From contig CAXKWD010000005.1 in the NCBI GenBank assembly GCA_964059195.1, positions 92,765,882-92,829,881 on the forward strand: DNA of 64,000 bases, given 5' to 3'. This document shows, piece by piece, positions 12,563-22,035 of the stretch. The stretch's first letter is position 1, and each line of letters opens with the position of its first letter. Below the pieces are notes generated by a model, which made no database searches, had not been told where the DNA came from, and saw nothing but the letters and a program-made list of their open reading frames with translations. The DNA comes from Ectobius pallidus (Eukaryota > Arthropoda > Insecta > Blattodea > Ectobiidae). A program made the translations under genes and the position numbers.

Positions 12563-12612
12563 AATGACGTCATCCAAAATGGCGGCGCGCTAGACCGCGT
12601 GACCGGAAGTAG
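12563..12612. promoter_or_regulatory. CRE + YY1-like + ETS-like motif cluster in terminal arm
   Basis: TGACGTCA (12565-12572), AAATGGCGGC (12577-12586) and CCGGAAGT (12603-12610) lie within 46 bp, about 115 bp inside the outer end of A. They occur again in mirror image in A' near 40490-40535. The match is to vertebrate and insect consensus motifs by eye; promoter activity is inferred only. Confidence 0.5.
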
Positions 12613-12737
12613 GTTTCGTATTACAGCACGAAGCGTAAATGCATCGTCATCATTATATTCCGCCATACAAGTTTTCCGTAAGATGTTTATTTCACTATGG
12701 TCCTGGGATCGACTCAGCCTGGATACCTAAGGCTGCT

Positions 12738-12740
12738 AAC

Positions 12741-12776
<36 letters not shown>

Positions 12777-12791
12777 TATTATTATTATTAT
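12738..12791. repeat. (ATT)n microsatellite
   Basis: Long ATT runs also occur at 12966-12996, 14040-14102 and 14342-14370 in A, and mirrored as AAT runs in A'. Run lengths differ between the arms; the run mirrored at 40293-40355 is longer on the right. Each run occupies the same place in the recurring A-arm module. Confidence 0.9.
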
Positions 12792-12964
12792 CAGACGCGA
12801 TCGGGAGTGTAGAGAAGCGATATTTTAAACCTTCAAGTATTTTTTTTTTTTTAAACTATATTTTATCATACAATTTTGCCGTAAGATGTTTATTTCTCTA
12901 ATACATTCATTTTTTCACTATGGTCCTGGGATCGACTCAACCTGGATACCTAAGGCTGTTAACC

Positions 12965-12997
<33 letters not shown>

Positions 12998-14038
12998 TAC
13001 TTCTTTGATTACATATCGAAGTCTAAAAGATATTATGTTAGCACATATTTCAAACCTTTATTTATTTATTTATTTATTTTTTATAATTATGGTAGCTATC
13101 GTTTTAAAACTATATTTCGTCATAAGATGATAATTTTAGCCCTGGGGTTAACTCAGCCTCTAGCTTACCGACGAGTGTTGAATTAGCTTCAAACCCTCGG
13201 TATAATGAGGGAATAATATTATGTTGATAATTACGGCATTATAAAATTCGCGTACAGAAAGCCAGCATGTGATTTATACATGTGGAGTACAGAGATTTGC
13301 TAAGGTAATCGGAAGTCTCATCTCGCAAGATTTCTACTCACCTTGCAGTGGTCATATGCAGACGCAAGCGTTCTAGTATGTCTTATCTCGCACTCGTGTC
13401 ACCTACATTTCATCTCTTTAATTCTCCATTCATAACAGTGATATTTCATTTATCCATTTAATCTTTAAATCCTAGTTTATTAATCTACCTAGTGCTTTTA
13501 TTAATTTATTGCTTTGAAGCGGACTTGTACTATAATAGTCCTCACGGTTGCTCCTGGTGAAAATAGAAAAATGGTTTTCAATGCAAGGTTTTAGCGAGAG
13601 ATTTGAAATTCTAATACGTAATTCTTTAGAAAATGGCTTCTAGCGCGTAATTTAAAATTATGAACAAATGACATTGTGGTAGATTTGTAATATACTTTTA
13701 CGAGAGAGTTCATTTCACAATAGGTATCATATTACCAAAGTCAACAACCGTGTCGACAATCTGAACCTCCTTATTTATTATTATTATTATCATTATTATA
13801 TTACTTTTTTTCTTTCTTTCTTTCTTTTCTTTTTCTTTTTTTACACATCGAAGTCTAAAAGATACTAAGATAGCACATATTTCATTTCTTCAAGTATTTT
13901 TTTATAATTATATTTCACTGTACATTTTTTCCGTAAGATGTCTATTTATCTAAAAAATAGCCCTGAGGTCGACTCAGCCTCTAACAGAATCCTGGAGTAA
14001 AGGCGGCCGGTGCGTAGGGCTAACAACCTTAACGTACA

Positions 14039-14086
<48 letters not shown>

Positions 14087-15336
14087 CATCATCATTATTA
14101 TATTACTTTTTTTTTCTTTCTTTCTTTCTTTTCTTTTTCATTTTTTACACATTCAAGTCTAAAAGATATTAAGATAGCATATATTTAATCCTTTATGTTT
14201 TTTTATAATTATATTTAACCATACAATTTTATCCGTAAGATGTATATTTCTCTATTACATTAATTTTTTACTATGACCCTGGGATCAACTCAGCCTGGAG
14301 TAAATGCGGTCGGTATGTAAGGCTGTTAATCTTAACGTACATATTATTATTATTATTATCATTATTATATTACTTCTTTGTTTACATATCGAATTCTAAA
14401 AGATATTACGTTAGCACATATTTCAAAACTTTATTTATTTATTTATTTTTTATTTTTTTATTTTTTTGTATAATTATGGTAGTTATCGGCCAGTGCGTAA
14501 AACTCATGCTGAGGTCTTTAGAGGGAATATATTATGTTAATAATTACAGGTTTTTTTAATGCCGATACAGTAATATATGGCAAGCCAGTATCGAGTTTTA
14601 TATTCAAGTGTTATATCATCGCAGAACTGTGCTTAGCGTTGTCTCAAAGCAGAGAGAGTTTTGCTGATTAGGCTAGCATTTTTGCTGATGCAGTAATACT
14701 ATGTAGTGATGCTACGCTCAAGTGATACAACTTCATTCAGTCTCTTTAAATGTACACTCAATATGTCAAAACACTCCTTTCCCTGTAATACATTATTCAT
14801 TAGGCATTCTGTTTAATTTTCCAATCGTTACGCCTTATATGTGTTATATCAGTGATCTCATTCCTTTTGCTTTAATTATTATTAAAACCTAGTCATATGT
14901 GTAATTTTTATTCGATGCGTATTACCTATAACGATTTTTATATAATAAACCTATGTTTCATCTCTGAACGATATCACGTTACATGTTATACAACTTAATA
15001 AATACGTCATTATTCATAGGCGTTTTGTAAAGTCAGTTTTTTCTCAACGCAGAACCGTATCGCAACGTATGGAGATTTTACCGTCATAAACGGGAAGTTT
15101 GCTGACCTTCACATACAGGACGGGTGGTATTATTTAGATCAGTGATTTAACTTTTAATACAATGTTATGCTTTACCTGCTAATCTGAAGCGATGTATTTA
15201 CGAATTGATCCTATTTTTGTGTATAATAATATTACATTATTTTGCTTTTCAATTTGTTACATACCGATATATTTTAAATTATTCTTAGTAGTATATGACC
15301 ATTTTTGAATGGATGGAGGGGAAATGGGGTGGGGGT

Positions 15337-15625
15337 AATGACGTCATCAGTGGTGGGGATAATGACGTCATCACTTCCCCTCCAAGATGGCGGCACTTCC
15401 TGTTCCGGAACAAAATGGCGGCACTTCCTGTTCCGGAACAAAATGGCGGATCTTCCTGTTCCGGAACAATATGGCGGATCTTCCTGTTCCGGAACAAAAT
15501 GGCGGATCTTCCTGTTCCGGAACAAAATGGCGGATCTTCCTGTTCCGGAACAAAATGGCTGATCTTCCTGATCCGGAACAATATGGCGGATCTTCCTGTT
15601 CCGGAACAATATGGCGGCTAGCGCG
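15337..15625. promoter_or_regulatory. 28-bp motif array with flanking CRE sites (left)
   Basis: Two TGACGTCA palindromes (15339-15346, 15363-15370) precede eight 28-bp units, each containing TTCCTGTTCCGGAAC and ATGGCGG (TTCCGGAAC starts near 15403, 15431, 15459, 15487, 15515, 15543, 15571 and 15599). The first unit reads AAGATGGCGGC, a close match to the YY1 consensus, and CCGGAA is the ETS core. Because 28 is not a multiple of 3 and the unit lacks stops, several overlapping open frames on both strands run through it; they are not genes. The mirror array at 30905-31115 has seven units. Confidence 0.8.
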
Positions 15626-16082
15626 AAATTCAAAATTTTATAAATGCAAGAGTGTGCTAAGTCGAAATTAATGCAAAAGTGAGCTAAGTCGAAATTTTAT
15701 GGCGGGATATTTGAAAATTCAAAATTGTTATCAAGATGGCGACTAGCGCCGGCGGCTAGCGCGAAATTCAAAATTTTAAAAATGCAAGAATGTGCTAAGT
15801 CTTAATATTATTTTTACCAATTAGTTAAGCCCTTATGCCAAGGACGTCTGGATCCCCTCCCCCTCTTATGCAAGCCTTTTACCAATTAGTTACGCCCTTA
15901 TGCCATAGACGCCATGGACGCAATCTTACGTGAGGTTTTTTCTCGGGACGTTTGCAGTTGGGTCCTTTGGCTATCCCATATGAAGTCCCTACACTTTGAA
16001 CTTTTTTATCCCGCAAACGTTATGACCTTTTGACAGTTGTAGTCGCTATCCCAGGACCTCCATATGACGTCATCATTACGGT

Positions 16083-16262
16083 AGGCCAACTTTTTATGGA
16101 TGCAGCGCCAAAACTGTTAACCAACTCCCCTTACGAATACAGTGAGTACTTTTTAAATTCAGAATTTTGTGTACGGTAGGCCACCTTTTTATGGAAGCAG
16201 CGCCAAAACTGTTAAACAACTCCCATTACGAATACAACACCTACTTTTTAAATTCAGAATTT
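16083..16262 (+). repeat. Two-copy tandem duplication (~95 bp)
   Basis: ACGGTAGGCCAACTTTTTAT with GCAGCGCCAAAACTGTTAA and TTTTTAAATTCAGAATTT occurs twice in succession. It is mirrored in B' at about 30260-30440. A third TGACGTCA lies just before it (16075-16082). Confidence 0.75.
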
Positions 16263-16697
16263 AAAATATTGTCTTTAAATTAGATTTCAGGATAAAATGG
16301 CATTAAATAATACTAGACACCATTAGACCTAATTGAATATTTTAGCCTTTAGGATAGGAGCTGATGATGAAAGGCTGAAATAAAACTTACATTTTTCAGA
16401 AAAATAATTATTTATTTTCACACGAAATATTATGGTACCAGTATGGGAAGGTTCCCTTGCAGTTATATACAGAAAGAATTCTATTATAGATAACATCTAC
16501 GCAAACATCCTGGTCTAGTTTATTTTCATAACACCTCTAGCAATAACAATCAGCCGGACACAATATAAATAGTACATGAATATGTAGGTCATCTCACTTT
16601 CACCACATCCGTTAACATCCGTATTGAACTTGTGTTTAAGTCCGCATTGATGACACAGATCTTAAAACTATTCTAGAACATAACCAAATTAGCACAA

Positions 16698-16868
16698 GGA
16701 AATGATTGCAACACACACACAAACATCCTGGATGCTAATTGTAACTCCTCTACAGGACATGTTCCTCAGGCTATAAAGAGATGCGTTTTTGGCAAACGTT
16801 CTCACATACTGTGTATAATCGTAAGTGGCTGTATCTCTACAACTGATTGAAACTGTTAGTGCCGTCAT
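16698..16868 (-). CDS. Small open frame in B, unassigned (mirror of 29655-29834)
   Basis: About 59 codons starting from the ATG in CATGACGGCACTAACAG read on the minus strand. The product has YDYTQYVRTFAKNASLYSL and ends QDVCVCVAIISLC. It is identical in both B arms. I do not recognise a domain. A downstream AATAAA lies about 270 bp away. It may be a small gene, an exon or chance; coding status is unproven. Confidence 0.25.
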
Positions 16869-17162
16869 GTTATTCAACCTTGTGCTTTCATAATTGTCTA
16901 CTAGATCGCGCTAGTTAACAGTAATTACTTTCATAATTATCTACTAGATGCCAGTTGTATACCATGCTATAAGATGGCGACTACCGCTAAATTCAAAATT
17001 CAAAACATTGTATCATATAATATTCAGTTTTTTTCTCACTGCCGTCATGTTATTCAATCTTGTGCTTTCATAAATGTTTACTAGATCGCACTAGTTAACA
17101 GTCAATACTTTCAGATTTGTCTACTAGAAGGCAGTTGTGTACCATGCTATAAGAGGGCGACT
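16865..17162 (+). repeat. Two-copy ~170-bp duplication
   Basis: GCCGTCATGTTATTCAA with CTTGTGCTTTCATAA, CTACTAGATCGC and ATACCATGCTATAAGA occurs at about 16862 and again at about 17041. It overlaps the start of the small frame and is mirrored in B'. Confidence 0.75.
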
Positions 17163-17172
17163 CGCACTAAGC

Positions 17173-18052
17173 TATCCATATTCATCCCAACGGCTGTAAT
17201 TTGGCCATTTGGACCAACGAAACGTTATGGTTGTCATGGTAGTCGATTCGAACAATTGAGTTACGCCTTTTAACACTATACTATCCTCGATTCATACCGA
17301 TGGCTGTAATTAAGCCATTTGGACCAAGGAGAGGTTATGGACGTGATGGTAGTCGTTTCGAACAATTGAGTTACGCCCTTTAGCACTATGCTATCCCCGA
17401 TTCATCCCAAAGGCTTCAATTAGGCCATTTGGACCGACGAAACGTTATGAGCGTCATGGTAGTCGTTTCGAACAATTGAGTTACGCCTTTTAACACTATA
17501 CTATCCTCGATTCATACCGATGGCTGTAATTAAGCCATTTGGACCAAAGAGAGGTTTTGGACGTCATGGTAGTCGATTCGAACAAATGAGTTATGCCTTT
17601 TAACAATAAGCTATCCATATTCATCCCAAAGGGTGTAATTAGGCCATTTGGACCAAAGAGAGGTTTTGGACGTCATGGTAGTCGATTCGAACAAATGAGT
17701 TACGCCTTTTAACAATAAGCTATCCATATTCATCCCAACTTGTGTAATTAGGCCATTTGGACCAAAGAGAGGTTTTGGACGTCATGGTAGTCGATTCGAA
17801 CAAATGAGTTACGCCTTTTAACAATAAGCTATCCATATTCATCCCAACGGTTGTAATTAGGCCATTTGGACCGAGGAGACGTTATGGGCGTCATGGTAGT
17901 CGATTAGAACAATTGAGTTACGCCTTTTAACACTATGATATCCCCGATTCATCCCGACGCCTGTTGTTAGGCCGTTTGGACCAAGAGGTGTTTGTGGTAT
18001 CGTGGGAATCGTTTTCGAACCAAAAAGTTACACCTTTCATACTATGCTATCC
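17173..18052. repeat. 110-bp tandem array in B
   Basis: Eight units of 109-110 bp. GCCATTTGGACC starts at about 17204, 17314, 17424, 17534, 17643, 17752 and 17861, and a variant at 17971. Each unit has TCATGGTAGTCG, TTCGAACAA and GAGTTACGCCTTTTAACA. The mirror array is at about 28470-29350. Confidence 0.88.
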
Positions 18053-19050
18053 CTAAAGACCTAGATGTCCAGTAATAAAGGGGAATATAATTATCCAGGA
18101 GTTTAGGTATTCCTTATAGGAACAGAGGAAGGGTAATTCCGTCTTCATTAAAACTGGGAAATACCACCTTTGCAAAAGTATGTCATTGCTTTTTTAAATA
18201 AACAGAATAGACTTCTAATAATAATGAAAAGTTTTCTCCTCTACATTAACACCAAGGTTGAATTTATTTTCAACAACAACAAGCCCTAGGCTAAAGACAT
18301 AACAGTTACAGGTAAAGATCAGCATGCATTATGAAACTATATTTGGTAAACAAGATCTCAAATATAGACAACTTTCTCCTAAACAATATTACAGAGGTCA
18401 TCAAAATATGTTTATCTCTACACAACCCTAAGCTATGTGAATGTCAGTACTGAAAATGATAATAATAAAAAGTTACAGAATTACTTATACCATTTGCGAA
18501 AGCTGATTATGTTTTCCCACTGCATAGAAATTGAAAGATAAATAAGATTATACTTACATAACTTTTTTCTTCTATACAGCATCTTTTCTCCTTCCAGATG
18601 AACACTGTTAGTATTACTATCAACTAATTGAAACGACTGTGTAAGGATTAGGAAAACGGTTAAGGTTAATTTTCATATCAGAACGTCACAACTTTATTCT
18701 GTATCATAAGATTGTCACGTTCCCATGAAATAATCTGTATAAACAAAGGGCTTCACTGTAGTAGAACTGGATGATTTATTTCATAGGTAACGATGTCATA
18801 TAATGATAGATTTTCCCAACTTGTACGAACAACATCTTTGTTTATATAATTAAACACTTCCCCCTTGCAAGAGTACAAATTTACTCGTGATGTCATTTAT
18901 AATAGTAGTGGAATTCATAACGAGGTAAGTAATCTCCTCATTACGTAAAATAATGCGAGCACTATCGTATTGTATCACACATTCTTTCAAGTCCTTACAT
19001 GTCTGTAATTGAAAGAGTCTTCTCTAAACAGTAACATTGTTATATGCAAC
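18053..19050. other. 3' flank of the minus-strand gene in B
   Basis: AT-rich sequence that is non-coding as far as I can see. It contains a probable polyadenylation signal for the minus-strand transcript (TTTATT on the plus strand at 18693-18698, and another near 18777). Confidence 0.5.
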
Positions 19051-19549
19051 TTATTTAACTTCAGGTTTGTTTAAAAACACGTAATGAATATTGTCTACGA
19101 ACCATGACTTTAAACTTAAAACAATTTGTTGTGCACATTTTGCTTCAGGAAAAGTATGAAATTTACAGACAGTAATACATTTAGGTAGAATATTTAAATT
19201 AGGACAATTGAAATCAAACAGATCGTAGAACTCGACAGACGGAATAATGTTTTGTAGAAATTGTTTCTTCTGAAGACCTTTCACAAATACATGATCACAA
19301 TCAATGAAAACGTTTTTTACAATATTTTCCATTTGAACATAATCTACAAATCCAAGATCGTATTGTAATCCATGATGAAAATTTTCTAAGTAATGTTTTG
19401 TCACCTCATTTACAACAAGGTCTTCAGGACTGTTGAATAATATATGTACACTGTTTTCACCTTTCAAATCACAAGAAAAAAATTCTTTTACAAAAAATAC
19501 CGTTGATGCTGCATCGACATAACCCTGTACATCAGCAACGCGAGCATTC
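19051..19549 (-). CDS. Terminal exon of predicted 181-aa protein (left copy)
   Basis: Open from a splice acceptor (CTAG, then exon start at 19549) to the stop at 19051. Joined to the first 15 codons of the 107-aa gene (19955-20001) it gives a predicted 181-aa protein, with the junction codon AG|G in phase. Motifs by predicted residue: DVQGY 22-26, VKE 36-38, FVKG 104-107, NCPNL 130-134 and C144/H147/C154. This pattern matches, from memory, an uncharacterised protein family found widely in arthropod genomes and linked with repeats. A nuclease-like fold is a guess. The frame starting at 19467 uses TTG, not ATG, so it is an exon and not a complete gene. Residue 88 is Gln here and His in the right copy. 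Confidence 0.65.
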
Positions 19550-19677
19550 CTAGATCAAAAGAAAATAATATATTACTATCAAAATTCAGACGTTTACGCA
19601 AATATAAAATAAATAATGATGTGTTTCTTTGTCATTAAGATCTGTTCTTTCTTCCATTGTTGAACACTGTTTTTTTT

Positions 19678-20001
19678 TCATGAACCGTTAACCAGACTTA
19701 AATTGTATGCATTAGATCCGTCGAAATGTCCTTTATACACTAGCCCTAATTTGCATATGCCTGTGTTTATAGAATCAAAATCTTTCGCCTCAAACTGTTC
19801 AGAATACTTCTTTGGTAGAAAAACAGCCAGAAGTTCCTCCTTGTTAGACGTTTGTAATTCCAACAACACAGAGTCCCCATACTTAGTGTGTTTTAATTCA
19901 GCTGATAGAACATTATATGTTTGCCCTCTGACTAGTTGCGAAATGGAAACGCACCTTGCTCCGTAAGTGGTCTTGTTGAATTTTTCGATTATTGAAACCA
20001 T
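19678..20001 (-). CDS. 107-aa OB-like protein (left copy)
   Basis: ATG at 20001, directly after a splice acceptor on the minus strand; stop at 19678. The product has SQLVRGQTY (residues 21-29), HTKYGDSVLLEL (38-49) and FLPKKY (61-66). It is paralogous to the 161-aa protein by this pattern. The layout of short beta-rich segments suggests an OB-fold nucleic-acid-binding protein, but that is inference. A 5' leader exon is separated by an intron (20002-20203), and a TATA box lies at 20325-20332. The protein is identical in the right copy. Confidence 0.72.
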   Translation of the reverse strand: MVSIIEKFNKTTYGARCVSISQLVRGQTYNVLSAELKHTKYGDSVLLELQTSNKEELLAVFLPKKYSEQFEAKDFDSINTGICKLGLVYKGHFDGSNAYNLSLVNGS

Positions 20002-20203
20002 CTGAAAAGCATGAAATGAGTTTTTAGTATATAAATTATGTTATCATTAAACTGTAGCACGTGTTTATGTAAAAATGAACAATCGAAGGACCTACAAATA
20101 ATTAACAAAACTAGTAAAAAAAAATAGAATCTATTAGAAATAGGAAAACAAACAAGAAGTTAATTATATTTTTAAACAAACAAACAAACATGATGTCACT
20201 TAC
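20002..20203 (-). other. 5' leader intron (left copy)
   Basis: On the minus strand the donor is AGAG|GTAAGTGAC (intron starts at 20203) and the acceptor CTTTTCAG ends at 20002, directly before the ATG. The 202-bp intron lies in the 5' UTR. Confidence 0.7.
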
Positions 20204-20324
20204 CTCTATAGTTTGTAGGAGAAAAGACAATGATAGAAGAACAGATGTAGATGCTGACGTCAACTATGTAGTCTTCACTATTCACAGAACGATGAAACAA
20301 TGTTTCAAGACGGAACTGTCAGAC

Positions 20325-20332
20325 CTTTTATA
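20325..20332 (-). promoter_or_regulatory. TATA box of the minus-strand transcript (left)
   Basis: TATAAAAG on the minus strand, about 120 bp upstream of the donor of the leader intron. It is mirrored at 26190-26197. Confidence 0.65.
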
Positions 20333-20343
20333 CGGATATTAAG

Positions 20344-20662
20344 TAACGGGTTTCCCCTTCCTCATTTGAACTTATACAAGTTTCTTGTTTGAAATAGAAT
20401 TAGATGCCGGAACCGGATTTCTTACAAGGATGTACTTTCAAAAACTTGTTATGACACGTTTCTACATTTAGAATTATATACCTGAACAGGATCTCGTGTG
20501 ACTACTGTTATGTTAAGTAATGGGTTTTCCCTTTATGAACTTTCTTGTTGGAAACAGAATTAGATGCCGGAACTGGATTTCTTACAAGGATGTACTTTCA
20601 AAACTTGTTATGACACGTTTCTACATTTAGAATTATATACACAAACAGGATCTCGTGTGACT
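20344..20662. promoter_or_regulatory. 159-bp tandem duplication in the divergent promoter (left)
   Basis: Two copies of a block with CACACGAGATCCTGTT, GTATATAATTCTAAATGTAG, ACGTGTCATAACAAG and AGTTCCGGCATCTAATTCT (minus-strand reading). They lie between the minus-strand 107-aa gene and the plus-strand 161-aa gene. The duplication is mirrored at 25861-26180. Confidence 0.78.
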
Positions 20663-20817
20663 AAGAGTTTGTTTACCGACCTAATTACTTCAAACTTGTG
20701 ATATGTTCGTAAGACCATAACAGGATGTTTGTGAGACGTGACCATGTTTAACAACCTGCTTACACAGGACTATTGCGAGACAAGCGTCATATCCTCAGTG
20801 ATCGTCAAGCCTGCAAG

Positions 20818-21303
20818 ATGTCATCATTGAAACACAGACATAAAAGTGCATCTAATTCTACTACAACTGCTACTGCTACAATAGATATTACAACACAGGA
20901 CTTGTGGGATACACTGCAGACCTCTACCATACAGACGTCAAAAGAGGAATTACCAAATACACAGCTTCAATCGGATGAAATCAAGAATAAGAACACGTCT
21001 ATACTATCCATTCTAAAGCGTTATTCAACTGTGTACGTCCCCCTTGTGAGATGTAACAAGTCGTTGAGCAAATTGCAAATTGGACTTGCGTATCCAATAA
21101 AGGAAGCTCGTTCCGTGTATAGAAGGTATGGAAGAAGAGTCGTTCTAGATGTAATTATAGGGTGCAGCGTTTATCTACCACGAAGGTTTGGGAAGTTGAG
21201 TGAAGATCAGCTGCAACAGATGAACGAGAAACTTTCATTGATGTACATCAGTAGGGAGCCGAATTCACCTGGTTACTGCTACTACGTTTTCAGCTTTATG
21301 TAA
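20818..21303 (+). CDS. 161-aa protein, paralogue of the 107-aa protein (left copy)
   Basis: The first ATG of the frame is at 20818; the longer frame from 20773 begins with TTG. An Inr-like CTCAGTG sits about 25 bp upstream. Residues 1-75 are Ser/Thr/Gln/Lys-rich and look disordered. The C-terminal part has LSKLQIGLAYPIKEA (83-97), YRRYGRRVVLDV (101-112) and YLPRRF (119-124), matching the 107-aa protein position by position (Y-x4-A, (K/R)YG, V-x-L-(D/E), LP(K/R)(K/R)). A probable polyadenylation signal AATAAA is at 21470-21475. The role is unknown; nucleic-acid binding is inferred from the shared fold-like pattern and basic character. The right copy is identical. Confidence 0.72.
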   Translation: MSSLKHRHKSASNSTTTATATIDITTQDLWDTLQTSTIQTSKEELPNTQLQSDEIKNKNTSILSILKRYSTVYVPLVRCNKSLSKLQIGLAYPIKEARSVYRRYGRRVVLDVIIGCSVYLPRRFGKLSEDQLQQMNEKLSLMYISREPNSPGYCYYVFSFM

Positions 21304-21469
21304 CATGGAATCGATGTTTCACGTAGAACATTGGGAAACGTCTTGAGATTTTAGACTCAGTGTAAAGTGTGTGTGTGTGTGTGTGTAACAGACTAAAAGT
21401 GACTATACAACACGTCAACAGGCACCCTACGTCCATCGACTTAAAATGAAATTCATTTTGTAAATATTC

Positions 21470-21475
21470 AATAAA
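21470..21475 (+). terminator. Polyadenylation signal of the 161-aa gene (left)
   Basis: AATAAA 167 bp after the stop; mirrored as TTTATT at 25045-25050. A (GT)n run at 21367-21386 lies between stop and signal and differs in length from its mirror. Confidence 0.6.
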
Positions 21476-21717
21476 AACAAAGTGATAAATTATTTCATAA
21501 GTAGATTTTCTCAAAAATGATATACGTTTTGACAAAGTCCAGTTTTCCCTAACATCTCCTATTCCTAATTCCTAGGATGAGGGGCTGTGAAATAAAAACA
21601 CATTTCAGAATTTTAGATTTTATTTACTTTATTACAATCATACTGGGGTTTCATCCACAGCGTAAACACATTAACATTTAGCAATGCACAGTTCATATTA
21701 GAGTCATTATGAAAAAG

Positions 21718-21910
21718 ACATACAATTTTTCCTATATTATATCACAAGTTTGATGGCTAAAATAATATGATTATTGTTTTTTCTTTCAAGTTCTCATCAT
21801 TACTAGAACTCGACATGTTCATCATTCCAGTCTATGTTATATAAGCACTTGATACAAATTACATTTTTACTAGATCTTTATCGTAATTTACAGAACACGT
21901 AACCGTCTAT
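21718..21910 (+). repeat. B segment paralogous to C
   Basis: Shares blocks in order and in the same orientation with 32968-33155: ATCACAAG, GTTCTCATCATTACT, TATAAGCACTTGA, ACATTTTTAC, AGATCTTTATC and TAATTTACAGAACAC. Divergence is moderate, far greater than between mirror arms. Confidence 0.8.
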
Positions 21911-22035
21911 ACCGTTTGTAATAATAGTTAATGGTAATATTGTTTTAAATTCAAAATCTTTACAACTGTTAATCTGCACTTTAATAACTTGTGATTAAAA
22001 AACTGTATAAAGTATTTAAATGTAGAAATTATTAT

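Larger units (their letters stand above)
12451..15286 (+). repeat. Arm A (outer stem, left)
   Basis: Mirror image of 37781-40648. Its outer 200 bp are GC-rich and carry CRE, YY1-like and ETS-like motifs. The rest is built from diverged copies of a module containing CCTGGGATCGACTCAGCCT, an (ATT)n run and a CTAAAAGATATTA block, plus longer blocks ending in a TTTAAATxxTxCATTC region. No gene is recognised. The frames at 12398-12730 and 12920-13186 lie in the terminal repeat and in (TTA)n sequence and recur in mirror image at the other end. Confidence 0.88.
15286..22035 (+). repeat. Arm B (gene-bearing stem, left)
   Basis: Mirror image of 24487-31209 with near-constant coordinate sum. From base to loop it holds the CRE/28-bp array, duplicated AT-rich blocks, the 110-bp array, the gene set on the minus strand, the 161-aa gene on the plus strand, and a region paralogous to the inner part of C. 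Confidence 0.92.

Noticed and set aside
15274..15671. Overlapping frames of 60-119 aa over the 28-bp array
   Set aside because: A stop-free 28-bp unit produces open frames in every phase on both strands; the region looks regulatory, not coding.
19051..19467. 138-aa frame as a complete gene
   Set aside because: Its nominal start is TTG; the frame continues upstream to a splice acceptor, so it is an exon.
20773..21303. 176-aa version of the 161-aa protein
   Set aside because: The first 15 residues depend on a TTG start; the first ATG is at 20818.
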